Shown in pieces: positions 12,005 through 23,817 of a DNA stretch of 64,000 nucleotides. The DNA is taken from assembly GCA_026120185.1 (NCBI GenBank), contig JANUWF010003369.1, positions 2,169,981 through 2,233,980 of the forward strand, given 5' to 3'. Source of the stretch: Voacanga thouarsii. Lineage: Eukaryota; Streptophyta; Magnoliopsida; Gentianales; Apocynaceae. Position numbers and translations under genes: made by a program. Position 1 is the stretch's first letter. Each line of letters starts with the position of its first letter. A model generated the notes under the pieces. It made no database searches. It was not told where the DNA came from and saw only the letters and a program-made list of their open reading frames with translations.

Positions 12005-12344
12005 CCTAAAACAAGAAGAACCCTAGCCGCCATCTTGTTTTTGCTAGCACAGAAAATCTTGGTGCTTGAGTATATCCTCCATGTGGAATTCTATTAGAGA
12101 TAATCACACACTATGATTATAGTGGTTAGACGTTCAACTCTCATGGTGTTTGATCAAGAGAATTGCTGGATTGCACCTCAACTTGGTGAATGAAGCTTTT
12201 GTTTTCCACACGATCAAAGAAAGGTAAAAGGTTATTACCTTTTTTATCTTTATGTCTTGTTTTCCACACATATGAGGATCCTAGGTTGGTATCTCGTTTT
12301 AATTTTCCGCTGTGCTATATATGATATATGTGGGATACCCAACA
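10593..12344 (+). mobile_element. solo LTR X1 (copia family X)
   Basis: Matches the other X LTRs from TATTAGTGTTGTGCCC (TG mutated to TA) to GGGATACCCAACA, about 1,752 bp. The X LTR at 38114-39742 adjoins copia pol, which fixes the family as Ty1/copia. No clean 5-bp duplication: flanks ACTAT / ACGAT differ by one base if the last A is counted as flank. It interrupts the SIRE-4 LTR. Holds a (TC)25 tract and a conserved antisense ORF at 11266-11466. Confidence 0.85.
11949..11998. repeat. (TC)25 microsatellite
   Basis: Fifty uninterrupted bases of TC inside X1. The other X LTRs show only short CT-rich runs here (for example near 22275 and 49930), so this copy has expanded. Confidence 0.95.
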
Positions 12345-13129
12345 CGATCCTCAACTAATCCACATCCATTACCTTGAGCACACACTAAAGAATTTTAACA
12401 CAATTACTAAAATTTTATTTCCCAAATCAATGGTCGTAGGCAACATTAATCATACATAAGAGGATCACCATACTTGGTTTTATACCCAACATCTTTAAAC
12501 TCAAACAATCAAGGATTATCCCAACTAGATTTTACTTTCTTAACCTTGACATAGCTCAGATTAAAAGGAAATTACAGAACTAGCTCACAGATTGAGCAGA
12601 TATACAACAAATAAATCAGTTTTACCTTTTTACATTTGGAATAATAAATCTCACTTTGAAGCACAATGTAGATGAGGGATTCTTCATTTTCGAAAGTCTT
12701 AGAGTGTTTTTGAAAGTGTTAGCACAAATCTTTTGCTAAAATCATGTTTAAAAGGCTTTTATATGGGAAAAAACAAAATGCCAATAGCTAGTAAAGGTTA
12801 TTTTTTTACTGTTAGATTTTTTAGAATTTTGGATTCACAAGATAGAAAATTATTCGTCTAAAAGGTGAGTCCAAAACACTACTTTATGCAGAAGTATATT
12901 TTGAACACCTACAGAATCTTGAATGGGTATTTTGGATTCAGAGCTCCATCCAAAATCAGTCAACTAAGTTTTTATAAAAAATCCGAATTGAAAATACTAT
13001 CTTTTTGAAATTACTTTAAGTGCTTCAATGTGAAATAAATTAAACTAAGGTAAAAAGACATATGAAATACAAGTAATACCTTATCTACAATTTCATAGTC
13101 TTCGATTCTTCAAAATTCTTCATGGTATG
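12345..13129 (-). mobile_element. SIRE-4 3' LTR, segment 2
   Basis: Continues the SIRE LTR after X1, matching 41424-42290 of SIRE-3 in order, including CACATCCATTACC and the late-gene-like block GACATATGAAATAC. It ends with GTATG (13125-13129), one copy of the duplication produced by the Y insertion; the partner is at 34871-34875. Confidence 0.8.
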
Positions 13130-14632
13130 TGATAGGGGCTAAAATCACCATTATATTCCTAGTTATTTAATGTTGTTTTGTGATACATTTGTTGTAATAA
13201 CTAGACATATTCCTTCCTATTTGACATTTTACTTGTAAAAAGTATTTTTGGCAAATTTGTGCAGATTTGAGTTAAATTCGAGTAAAAAGTGAACAATTCC
13301 AGAATGCACCTGGTGCTAGGCCCAGCCAAGGGACCAGGCACCGGGTCTATTCTGGTCAAGTGGAGGAAAACTGAGCAGCTTTTAGGGAAAAAACTGAATA
13401 GACCTGGCAGCAGGTTTGGCAAGTGGACCAGGCACTGAGTCCATTCTGTTCGGCAAGTGAAAACAAAGCAAAAATCCAGAGGAAGAACGGATTGTACCTG
13501 GCACCAGGTGGGTCGAAGGGATTGACACCAGGCCTGTTTTGGAAATTTGAAAATTTTCCAAAGATTTTAGTATTTTCTAATTCCTACTCGGCCAAGATTC
13601 CTTCAACAACGAATTTATCATTAAAGGGGCCTATAAAAGTAAGAAAAAAACCCACACAAGAAAAAGGAGAGATAGCGAGGTGAACCTAAGAGCAAAAATT
13701 CCAACCACTCATTAAAGAAGGAATTCACCAAGTCAAGGAGGGTTGTCCAAGAGAGTCTTCAAGGGTGAAGAAAAGGGCTTGTCTATGAGTATTTTCTTTT
13801 ATCTTTGTTTTTTTTCCCCTTTAAACAATGATATATTCAATATTTTTATTGTAATTTAACATTATTTTGGGATAAATAATTTTCTGTTAATTTGGTTATT
13901 TGATCAATTCTTTATCATCTTTGGTGTTTGATTACTTATTATCATTGGTTATTGATGCGAGTTCTTCTAATTGACTCGACGAAATGATGTTAGGAGTTTC
14001 ATTGCATTGATTTCGTATTTCTTAAATCTTAATGTACTTGAATGACAAAGTTAGGATTATAGAACTAAGTGATCAAAGATTAGTTGATTTCATATCGAGC
14101 AAATGGTTATTAGCTAGTTTCATATTTATAAGGAATTAAACTTAATGCATGTTTTGGTTCTGTTAGCTTGCTTGACAAATCTACTAATATTAATCAAAAG
14201 ATAGTAATTTCATTGATTGGAAAAAGAAGTAGAATTTATCTAAATAGATTCATAACTTAGAAAATGATTGAATTTTACTTTATTTTCTTTCATGATGCCA
14301 AGATGATAATTAATTGAGAGAATTGCTCGTTAGTTTATTATCATGTTTTCTAGGATAATTGTCTAAATTGTATATTCATACATCCTTGAGTTGTATAAAT
14401 TTATTATTTTTTTCTTATTTTCTCACTTTATTTGGGTTAGTTAAACAATGAATGAAAATTGATTAGTGCGTACTTGTTCCATTGATGATCAATACTCGTT
14501 AATTCCCTATGTTATGTTTGCAATGAATATACTTGCTCGTATATGTATTTTGAGATTGATATTTTAATTAAAACTTGACTAAGGAATGAATTTAAATTTG
14601 ATGATTTTTATACACCCAAAATTTACACATCA
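13130..14632 (+). mobile_element. Y-a: 5' LTR of the composite Y block
   Basis: Complete LTR of 1,503 bp, TGATAGGGGCTAAAATC to ATTTACACATCA. Contains GC-rich couplets (CCTGGTGCTAGGCCC, GACCAGGCACCGGG, ACCTGGCACCAGG) at 13309-13530, TATA box at 13630 and the late block GTACTTGTTCC near 14470. The tRNA-Asp primer site expected after the end is missing: the sequence jumps to a rearranged inverted junction. Confidence 0.85.
13630..13639 (+). promoter_or_regulatory. TATA box of LTR Y-a
   Basis: CCTATAAAAG in GGGGCCTATAAAAGTAAG; the same box is present in all near-complete Y LTRs. Confidence 0.65.
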
Positions 14633-14778
14633 ATTTTGGGATCATCCATTAAAAAATTCCATATGTAAATTTTGGATGTATAAATTTGTCAAAATACACA
14701 TACGAGCAATTGGGATCATCCATTGCTCATATAAATTTTTGGTGTATACATATAAATTTAGCATGGTTGAGACAAACC
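14633..14778. repeat. rearranged junction between inverted Y LTRs
   Basis: About 146 bp between a plus-strand Y LTR end and a minus-strand one. It contains GGGATCATCCATT twice (14638-14650, 14712-14724) and a compressed minus-strand Y tail (TAAATTTTGGATGTATAAA joined to CACATACGAGCAA). The flanking arms are complementary over hundreds of bases, so the region could fold into a long hairpin. Confidence 0.65.
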
Positions 14779-14998
14779 ATGGATAAATTTTAGGTATATA
14801 AAAATTATCAAATTTAAATCTATCCCTTCGTAAAGTTTTAATTAAAAAATTAATCCCAAAATACATATACGAGCAAGTATACTCATCGCAAATATAGTAT
14901 AGAAAATTAACGAGTATCGATCCTCAAAAGTACACACTAATCACTTTTTCATTCATTGTTTAACTGACCGAAATAAAGTGAGAAAATAATAAAAAGAA

Positions 14999-15029
<31 letters not shown>

Positions 15030-15397
15030 ACTCAAGGATATATAAATATGCAATTTAGACAATTATCCTAGAAAATATGATAATTGACCAACTAGCAATT
15101 CTCTCAATTAATTATCATCTTGGCATAATGAAGGATTATAAAATAAAATTCAATTATTTTTCAAGTCATGAATCTACTTAGATAAATTCCACTTCTTTTT
15201 CCAATCCATGGAATTACTATATTTTGATTAATATTTGTATATTTGTCAATCAAGCTAACATAGCTAAAACATGCATTAAGCTCAATTCCTTATAAACATG
15301 AAATTAGCTAATAACCATTTACTCAATGTAAAATCAACTAATATTTGATCATTTAGTCCTATAATCCTAACTTCGTCACTCAAGTCCATTAAGATTT
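14779..15397 (-). mobile_element. Y-b: inverted 3' part of a Y LTR
   Basis: Reverse complement of the last 600 or so bases of the Y LTR (compare 14020-14625), ending at AAGATTTAAC where it meets copia-2 LTR sequence. Tail-to-tail with Y-a. Includes an (AC) microsatellite at 15001-15029. Confidence 0.8.
15001..15029. repeat. (AC)14 microsatellite
   Basis: Twenty-nine bases of AC within Y-b; the corresponding place in Y-a (about 14400) has only a T-rich run, so it expanded in this copy. Confidence 0.95.
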
Positions 15398-15434
15398 AAC
15401 ACATACATAGTCTTTGAGGGTATACTTTCCAACA
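15398..15434 (-). mobile_element. copia-2 3' LTR, first 37 bp
   Basis: On the minus strand reads TGTTGGAAAGTATACCCTC, matching the 5' LTR start at 23596-23570 (GGAAAGTATACTTTTAAAG). It directly follows the pol end and a purine-rich AAGTGGAAGAT tract, then breaks off into inverted Y sequence. Confidence 0.7.
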
Positions 15435-17590
15435 ATCTTCCACTTGTACTACAAAGACTAAGAAAGTCCATAAGTGCCTACTCATATGATATCTAAGTGT
15501 CTGCGAAACACCTTTTCTGTCAAAGGCTTAGTAAAGGGATCTACCAAATTGTTGACAGAGGAAATCTAATCGACCACAATCTCCCGTTTCTAGATAAACT
15601 CCCGAATGAGGTGATACTTCCTCTTTATGTGCTTGCCCTTTCTATGGTTTCAAGGTTCCTTGCATTGTGACACCGTTTCAGTGTTGTTACAATAAATCAT
15701 GACAGACCTGTCCATGTGCGGTACTACTCCAAGTTCTGTGAGGAGCTTTTGGAGCCACATAGCTTCTTTAGAAGCTTCTAAAGAAGTAACGTACTCAACT
15801 TCCATAGTAGAATCAGCAATGCAAGATTACTTGATACTTCTCCATGAAATAGCTCCTCCAGACAAAGTGAAGACATATCCACTTGTAGATTTTCTTTCAT
15901 CATTATCCGCTTGGAAGTCTGAGTCTGTGTAACTGGTAGGAACCAAATTATCAACATGATATGCATGCATATTATCTCTTATTTCCTTAAGTTATTTAAG
16001 TATATACTTTACGGCTTACCAGTGAGCTTTCTCTAGATTTAACTGATATCCACTAACCATGCCTACTGCAAAGTAGATATCTGGCCTAGTACAAAGCATA
16101 GCATACATGAGACTTCCCACAGCCAAAGCATAAGAGATCCTACTAATTTTCTACTTGCCTTCTAGTGTTTGAGGACACTGCTTGGAAGATAAAGATAATC
16201 CATGTCTAAAAGGTATAATAGCCCCTTTATAATGATCCATATTGTACTTGACTATTATCTTGTCAATAGAAGCAGCCTGGGATAAGCCTAACATTCTCTA
16301 TTTCCTATCTCTAAGAAGCTTAATACCAAGAATGTAGCTAGCGCCTCCCATGTCTTTCATACTAAATTAACTGGATAGCTAAACCTTAACGGATAACAAT
16401 GTCCCACACCATTTCCAATGAGTAGAATGTCATCTACATAAAGTACCAAGAAAATCACTCTGCCACTATCTAATTTCCTATACACACATGGTTCATTCAC
16501 GTTTTGAATAAAACCATAAGGTTTAACAGTTTTATCAAAATGTATGTTCCATACTTGTGATGCTTGCTTAAATCCATAAATGGACTTCTTAAGCTTACAA
16601 ACCATTTGTTCTTGACCTCTAGCAACAAAACCTTCTGGCTGCAACATATAGATGTCTTTGCTAAGATAGCTATTTAAAAAGGTCGTCTTGACATCTATCT
16701 GTTGTATCTCGTAGTCATAATGACATGTGATGGCTAAGAGAATAGGGATAGACTTAAGCATGACTACTGGTGAAAATGTTTCCTCATAATTGATTCATTC
16801 TTTCTGAGTATAACCTTTAGCAACAAACCTTACTTTATTGGTTTCAACCTTTCCATCCACAAATCTCTTCCTCTAGTATACCCACTTACACCCAATGGGT
16901 TTTATCCCATCAGGCGCAGTGACAAGATCCTAGACTTGATTGAGGTACATGGAATTAATCTCGGCATTCATGGCTGGTTGCTATTTGTCTACATCAGTAT
17001 CAACAATGGCCTCCTACTATCTAGTGGGATCTTGTTCCTGATGATCAGAGACTAGATTATAGATCTCTTTGGTCCAGTTTTTTGGAACTTTTATGATCCT
17101 CCTACTATGACGAGGCTCAGATTGTATAGGAATATCCGGTAGTATTTCTTTTAGTTCCTTGATCGGAGTGTTAGAAGTACCTAAAGTTGAATCAGTGAGT
17201 AACTTCTCTTCTAACTCTATTCTACTTGAATGCATAGTGGAAGTAACTTATTCATCTTCTAAGTATATAGCATTAGTACTTACAAGTACTTTATGCTATT
17301 GAGAATGATAGAAATATCCACCTCTTGTTCCTTTTGGGTACCCAACGAAGTAGCATAACATTGATTTTGGCTCCAGCTTACTTCCTTTTGTCAGCACATA
17401 AGCTAGACAATCTTATATCATAATATGGTTCAAACTGGGCTTTCATCTAGTCCACATTTCGTAGGGTGTCCTAGGTACTAATTTGAAAGGTACTTAGTTC
17501 AAAATTTATGTCACTATTTCTAAGGCATACCGCCAAAAAGAAATAGGAAGAAACGCATGACTCATCATGCTTCTGACCATTTCCATCAAA
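15435..17590 (-). pseudogene. copia-2 pol: integrase C-end, RT, RNase H
   Basis: Reads MVRSMMSHAFLPISFW (integrase C-terminal side), VGYPKGTRGGYF, a linker with a charged ORF (17017-17235), then RT: KPIGCKWVY, QIDVKTTFLNSYL, KSIYGFKQASQVWN and the catalytic YVDDILLIG (YVDD 16429-16440). RNase H follows with YTDSDFQADNDERKSTSGY, VEYVTSLEASKEAMWLQKLL, and LIREFI. RT catalytic residues are kept but a break after 16357 and scattered stops make it inactive. Leftmost bases are the polypurine region. Copia lineage (PR-IN-RT-RH order); transcription would have been from the 5' LTR at 23596. Confidence 0.85.
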
Positions 17591-17647
17591 CAAATAGAAA
17601 GACATGAATCACCCTTAGGGTTTTTCAGTTATATCATTATAAAATCG

Positions 17648-18915
17648 AAAAAATCACTGAAAATCTGGAATTCTAAAACAATTAGAGTTCCCTAATTGTA
17701 ATTGGAAACATCAAGTTCTCACAATTACAACTTGTACCACAAATTATAACTAATCATAATTTATCCACAACAACTCCTTTTTCTCTCAATTAACCCCACA
17801 ATGTTATCAAATAACATCTTGAGTATATAATCCTCTATTGTGTGTGGCCTATTAGGTTTCCCAGTCAATTGGTAGAGAATATGAATTAATCCAAACGTCG
17901 TTGAGATTAATAATCCATAATTAATTAGAATTAATCCTATTAATTCTAATTAGGATTGGTTTATTAATTCATCAATTAATAAACCCATATTCCTAAATCA
18001 TGAACATTATCTAGCAACACATCATGACCACCCAAGAGTCCAGGAAGTCAAGTGGCTTGACATGAACCCTTCAATAACAAACTTCAGTGCAATTAACTCA
18101 TTTCACTACACAATATCTCATTCGATTTGGAGTACAGAATTAGTGTCAACTCCCTCCAGAAATAATTCTGGCCTGAATACAATAGTACTTGTACCAGAAA
18201 TCTACTACTCTAGATGTGTATCAATTGGAACTATTTCCAATACACAATCGCCTTGGCCAAGGACTTTCGAGTAGTAATTCCTATAAGTGGCCGTGAGATA
18301 TTCGCCCCTACTATTAGGAGTGGTGAATCATTTATTAACCCTCTCAACTACTTTCATTTACCTCACAATGTACCCAATATCCATCCCATAGGCGGCCCTC
18401 AATCGAGCTCCGGAGATTAGAATCAAAGTACAAAGCTCAGCAAACAAAGTACCTTAGAGATCTCAAGTTTAAGGATACTTGCACGTTTGCTATATTGAGA
18501 TTATATCACTGGTACTAAATAGTTATCCATATGATTATCTCAAAGCTTGGTCATCTAATGAACTTGTTCCACTAACAAGCATCCATGTGTTAACTTTGAG
18601 TATCTCAATACTCACGGTTATGAGAACCACTGCCTGATCAAATTAGGAAGTCTAACACATGCTAGTCATAATGCATTAATGATGTCCTGTCTCATTAATA
18701 CTATGACTAGGGACTATTTAAGTACTAACACTATACAGTATAGTAGGAATCTCATATCATAATTTCCTTAACACAGTGTTGTACTAGGGACTTTATCGAA
18801 CAATTATATTACTTAAAGTAAACAAAAAGAAACTGTAAGATAAATAATGCTTTTTATTAAAATAAAATGTGTTATACAGTGTACAAGTGATTGCTTCTAG
18901 GGCACAACACTAACA
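17648..18915 (-). mobile_element. X2: truncated X LTR
   Basis: Minus-strand X LTR from TGTTAGTGTTGTGCCC (18915) to about 1,268 bp in, ending after CAGTGATTTTTT, the point that in X1 is near 11874. It replaces the copia-2 segment between leader and integrase. A 57-bp stretch (17591-17647) joins it to integrase. Holds the conserved antisense ORF (18062-18420 on +). Confidence 0.8.
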
Positions 18916-20112
18916 GCCATGGGGTCATTGGAACCCCTCTCTCACTTAATCTTTTATTGAAAATAGAGTTTTAGGCCCATAAACATTTTCTATAATCTTT
19001 TGGTGTCATTAACTTTAGTAAGAAAAACTAAAATTCAATACTATCCTATATGTCAAGGATTAAACCCGTTAAGAGAATAAACTATGAATTTATTTTACTA
19101 TTCTAAGTTAATAACCAAGTAAAACTTTATTAAATAACCTTAAGTTCAACATTATTCTCTATATCAATGATTAAAACCTTTAAGAGAATAAACCATGAAC
19201 TCTTTTATATTAAAGTTTCTTAGATTAAAAAGTTTTATAAAAAACTGTTCTATCTAGTGAGACTTTGGTCTCAAAAGAACTTATGCATTTGATCACAAAA
19301 AAGTAATCAACATGATAACAAAAGTAAACTTTTTCATGCTCAAATTATTCATTTATACCTAAGTGACCAAACAATGGATTAAACATCATGAATTAAAAAA
19401 TTAATGATCTTATTTAATCCTAAGGTGGTTCAATACATTGCTACTCATTTTTATGCAAATTATTCATCCATAGATAAATAATACTATTGTAGAAAATTAA
19501 CCGCATATAATAGATTCAAAATATGATTACATCAAGGAAAAATTAAGGTACATAACTTCAGCAGTGCCTCCATTTTCTTGGAAAAATTGCACGCATTTGC
19601 CTCTGGGCAGAGTGTAGTTGGCCCTTGGTCTATTGGGCCCTCCTGGTTCTGGGTCTGCTCTATTTCTCTAAAACCTCCGGCTGGGTAGAATGGACCTGAC
19701 GCCTGGTCCGATTGGGCCACCTGGTGCCGGGTCCATTCTGGAGTTCATTGATTTTTGAAAAAACCCTGCTTTTCAACCATTTTTCGCCCCTTAACAATTT
19801 CGATAATTATATTCTTCTGTCCCCAAAATTTATAGGTTAAAAGAAACACAAAATCAGGTATAAAAAACATGTCTTTAGAAGCACCTATGCCTCTAACCAC
19901 GAGGCGTACAACGAATCTACATAAAACTAGAAAAAATAATAGGAAAACCATTAAAATACATGATCTTATGCCTCTAACCATGAGGTATACATGAACTCTA
20001 AAAATCAATGTATGAGAGATCACATAAAATCACAAAAGATTCATTTTTAATAGTAAAGGAACCACCATTTTTTGTTTTTAACCCAAATACATGCTCCTAG
20101 ATGAAAACCGTA
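18916..20112 (-). other. copia-2 untranslated leader
   Basis: Reverse complement matches copia-1 3208-4360. Carries the same duplicated GTGGTTAGAGGCATA block and the GC-rich couplets (GACCCGGCACCAGGTGG and neighbours, 19620-19740). Begins right after the primer site, ends at the X2 boundary with CCATGGC. No ORF supportable. Confidence 0.75.
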
Positions 20113-20124
20113 GCTCGGATACCA
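20113..20124 (-). other. primer-binding site, initiator tRNA-Met
   Basis: Minus strand TGGTATCCGAGC, one base from the plant consensus TGGTATCAGAGC, two bases after the LTR end. It fixes the 5' LTR boundary and orientation of copia-2. Confidence 0.85.
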
Positions 20125-20126
20125 CT

Positions 20127-20907
20127 TGAAGGATCAAAACGGAAAACATCAAAGAAAACGTAGTGGAAAATTTTTCAATTTTTCAAGCCACTTTTAAGAT
20201 AGAGTACTTACTTTTCTTGATTGGTCATAGGTTAACCAACGAGGAGCCGAGTTGCATTGGAACTTGCATTGGAAGGGGAGGAAAAGGTGCCTGCGGTTCG
20301 ACTAGTATTCCCGCCAATCTTCTACTCCTACGCATCAAGCGTTTCCAAGCTTTCTCTCTTTGTCTTCCAGAGTATGACACTACCTTACTCCTTCTTTGAA
20401 TAATCAAGATACTCTCCAAATGAGAAAGAAGAAAAGAACATGGAACAGAGAAAGAGGAAAAGACAGCACACCAGAGAGAAAAAAACCCCAAAATCATGTT
20501 AGTAGTTTTTTTCCATCTTTTCCCTCTTATTTTCGTCCAGCCTTAGGGCTTCCTCAAGCCCTAATGGCCGAAAATCATCAAGCCCTAATGGCCTTGGTGC
20601 TGTGCTCATAAATTGGTCAAAGACTAGCCCAATCCTTTTAATTAATCAGTTATCTTTTCTGGGCTTCATTAAATACCTAAGACTAATTAATTAATTCTAA
20701 TTAGATTCTTAATATATGTCAACATATATTAGCCGAATTAATTAATTTATTCCAACCCAATTCTCTTAATTAATTAATTATCTATTCTAGGCCTTATAAA
20801 AACTCAAAGACTAATTAATGAAATATAATTGGACTCTTAGAATAAATTTTATTCTCTTCCATATAATTATCCATTAAGTCTAGATTGTGTCAAAACAACA
20901 CTATGGT
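20127..20907 (-). mobile_element. copia-2 5' LTR, 3' part
   Basis: LTR end (GATCCTTCA on the minus strand) next to the primer site, running up to the X3 insertion. The last 370 bp match the copia-1 LTR fragment 8188-8581. The last bases, ATGGT (20903-20907), are duplicated at 22630-22634. Confidence 0.82.
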
Positions 20908-22629
20908 TGTTAGTGTTGCGCCCTAAAGGCAATCACTTGTACATTGTATATGACACATTTTATTTTAATAAAAGGCATTATTTATCTTACAGTTTCTTTT
21001 GTTTACTTTTTGTGTAAAATAACTATTAGATAAAGTCCCTAGTGCAACATTGTGTTAAGGAAATCATGATAGAGATCATAATATGAGATTCTTACTACAC
21101 TGGATGGTGTTAGTACTTAAATAGTCCCTAGTCATAGTATTAATGAGATAGGACATCATTAATATGTTAGGATTAGCGTGTGTTAGACTTCCTAATTTGA
21201 TCAGGTGGTGTTTCTCATAACCATGAGTATTGAGATACTCAAAGTTAATACATGGATGCTTGTTAATGGAACAAGTTCATTGGATGACCTAGCTTTGAGA
21301 TAATCACATGGATAACTATTTAGTGCCAGTGATATAATCTCAATATAGTAAACGTTCAAGTATCCTTAGACTTGAGGTCTACAAAGTACTTTGTTTGCTG
21401 AGTTTTGTACTTTTATTCCAATCTCCAGAGCTCGATTGAGGGCCACCTATGGGATGGATATTGGGTACATTGTGAGGTAAACGAAAGTAGTTGAGAGGGT
21501 CAATAAAGGATTCATCATTCCTAGTATTAGGGGCGAATATCTCACGGCCACTTGTAGGAATTACTACCCGGAAAGTCCTTGGCCAAGGCGATTGTGTATT
21601 GAAAATAGTTTCAATTGATACACATCTTGAGTAGTAGGTTCCTGGTACATGTACTATTGTATTCGGGCCAGAATTAATTCTGGAGAGTGTTGGCACTAAT
21701 TCCGTACTCCAAATCGAATGAGATATTGTATGGTGAAAGGAGTTAATTGCACCGAAGTTTGTTATTGAAGGGTTCATATCAAGCCACTTGACTTCATGGA
21801 CTCTTGGGTGGTCATGATGTGTTGCTAGATAATGTTCATGATCTAGGAATATGGGTTTATTAATTGATAAATTAATAAACCAATCCTAATTAGAATTAAT
21901 AGGATTAATTCTAATTAATTATGGATTATTAATCTCAAAGACGTTTGGATTAATTCATATTCTCTACCAATTGACTGGGAAACCTAATAGGTCACACACA
22001 ATAGAGGATTATATACTCAAGATGTTATTTGATAACATTGTGGGTTTAATTGAGAGAAATAGGAGTTGTTGTGGATAAATTATAATTAGTTATAATTTGT
22101 GGTACAAGTTGTAATTGTGAGAACTTGATGTTTCCAATTACAATTAGGAAATTATAATAGGATTAGAAATCTCAGTTTTGGGAAGGAAAATTTCGTGTGA
22201 CATATTAACAAGACAGACGAAACCCTAGTTGGAAAAGTGACACACGAAAAACTAGCAACACTCGACCTTCTGTTCTCTCTATCTCTCTTGATTGTCTTAA
22301 GAAACAACCCTAGCCGCCATCTTGTTTCTGCTAGCACAGGAAAGTTTGGTGCTTGAGTATTCCTCTGTGTGGATTATTGTTAGAGATAATCACACACTAT
22401 GATTATAATGGTTAGACGTTCAACTCACGTGGAGGTTGATCACAACGATTGTAGGATCGCGCCTTGACTTGAAGAAGAAATTTTGTTCTTCGGACGATCA
22501 AACAAAGGTAAAAAGTTGCTACCTTTATTATATTTATGTCATGTTTTTCACACATAGGCAGGTCCTGAGAGGGTATCTTGTTTTATTTTTTACTGCACCG
22601 TATACGATACGAGTCTGAGATACCTAACA
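20908..22629 (+). mobile_element. solo LTR X3 (copia family X)
   Basis: TGTTAGTGTTGCGCCC to GAGATACCTAACA, 1,722 bp, flanked by a perfect ATGGT duplication (20903-20907, 22630-22634). It splits the copia-2 5' LTR. Best-defined X solo LTR in the window; carries the longest version of the conserved antisense ORF (21379-21777, minus). Confidence 0.92.
21379..21777 (-). other. conserved antisense ORF inside X LTRs
   Basis: A 132-codon reading frame antisense to the LTR, beginning MNPSITNFGAINSFHHTI and containing SGREIFAPN and NVPNIHPIGGPQSSS. Versions occur in X1 (11266-11466), X2 (18062-18420, two frames) and X5 (49134-49424); in the LTR of X-copia (38868-39200) it is broken. No domain is recognised, there is no signal peptide or membrane segment, and the frame could simply be carried by LTR sequence identity. 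Not claimed as a gene. Confidence 0.3.
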
Positions 22630-22634
22630 ATGGT

Positions 22635-23596
22635 AAATTGAGCTATTTCGGGGGCCAAGAGACATATTATTCATGGCTACTAAAATGACCAAAATACCCT
22701 TACTATTAAATAACTGCATTTTACCATTTTAAATATTTTTATTTATCACAATATGAAAATATTGACCCCAAGAATAATACTGATAAAGCAATGTCTCCAA
22801 TCTATAGGTGAAATAATAAAAATACCCATCTATGTAACACCCATCAATGAGACATGATAAATGTACTAACCCCCATCTCAAAGACATCTACCATCCTTAG
22901 ATCTCTAGTCAGATAATCCATAACTCACTTGAATGTACTTGCTTATCATTTGAAGCTATCCAAAAGCACACATTTTAGAGTAACGTTCCCAGGGCCCTAG
23001 ATTATTAGATTACTCTGGACAATCACAAGGGGGTGATTTAACTTCACTAAGTGAAGCATAGAAACTCTGTTGCATGAGTCTGTCTTAACTAACACAAGAA
23101 TATTAATCTCACAAAAGAAATATCACCCAACATATATCAAAGTATAAAACCCTAGCTTCGCCAGACCACCAACTCATACTCAAGTATAAAAGTATCCGTC
23201 CATGTTGTAGTAGTAATAGTCTGGTATCTATAATCATAGTACTTTATATGAGACCACTACTACAGGTTCAGTTTTACGTATTCGAAATATGCTTATGACA
23301 GTGATACGAGTGAACTACTCACTGATTCAAGGTAAACCATTCCTTATTGGAACTCATGGCATAATAGTCTTAACTTAATGAAATGCCCAATTCCGTCAAA
23401 TGACTAAGAATTCAATTTTACTTGTATGACATGTACCCATGGCCTATACCTTACTGTGAAGAATGACCTAACACATAGACCATTACTTGTCATACTAGGA
23501 CCTTAAATATGCAATAATATAAGAAACAAACTAAATTAAACATTTTATTGCAATATGTTTACACAAAAGACATAGTCTTTAAAAGTATACTTTCCA
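22635..23596 (-). mobile_element. copia-2 5' LTR, 5' part
   Basis: Resumes after the ATGGT duplication and runs to the LTR start. The start (GGAAAGTATACTTTTAAAG on the minus strand) matches the 3' LTR remnant at 15434; its first two or three bases are lost at the junction with Y-c. No ORF. Total LTR length, both parts, about 1.74 kb. Confidence 0.78.
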
Positions 23597-23789
23597 GCTA
23601 AGGGACCATGCGCATTCTAGAATTGTTCACTTTTTGCTCGAATTTAACTCAAATATGCACAAATTTGAGAAAAATACTTTTTACAAGAAAAATATCAAAT
23701 ACGAAGGAATATGCCTAATTATTATAATAGATGTATCACAAAAAAACCTCAAATAACTAAAAAATTAATGGTGATTTTATCCCCTATCA
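23597..23789 (-). mobile_element. Y-c: inverted 5' part of a Y LTR
   Basis: Reverse complement of the first 190 bp of the Y LTR (compare 13130-13310): ends on the plus strand with CCCCTATCA, the LTR start. At 23594-23609 a few bases (CCAGCTAAGGGACCA) read in the plus Y orientation before the inversion, giving a micro-palindromic breakpoint. Confidence 0.75.
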
Positions 23790-23817
23790 CATACCACAAT
23801 TTGGGGGTATATGATAG
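23790..23817. repeat. head-to-head Y polypurine tract and LTR starts
   Basis: Imperfect palindrome: CTATCACATACCACAA faces TTTGGGGGTATATGATAG. Each arm is a Y polypurine tract end plus LTR start, one per strand (compare GTGTGGTCGTATGTGATAG at 33340-33358). Confidence 0.7.

Larger units (their letters stand above)
15398..23596 (-). mobile_element. copia-2: Ty1/copia element, nested and rearranged
   Basis: Minus strand, from high to low coordinates: 5' LTR (23596-22635 and 20907-20127, split by solo LTR X3), primer site (20124-20113), leader (20112-18916), truncated LTR X2 (18915-17648), pol from integrase C-terminus to RNase H (17590-15435), and the first 37 bp of the 3' LTR (15434-15398). 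Gag, protease and most of integrase are lost at the X2 junction. Both outer ends abut Y fragments, without visible target duplication. Confidence 0.8.

Noticed and set aside
10588..12349. Target duplication around solo LTR X1
   Set aside because: ACTAT and CGATC do not match; ACTAT/ACGAT needs the LTR's terminal A as flank and one mismatch. Not safe to claim.
15000..15030. Regulatory (AC)n element
   Set aside because: Copy-specific microsatellite expansion in an inverted LTR fragment; no sign of function.
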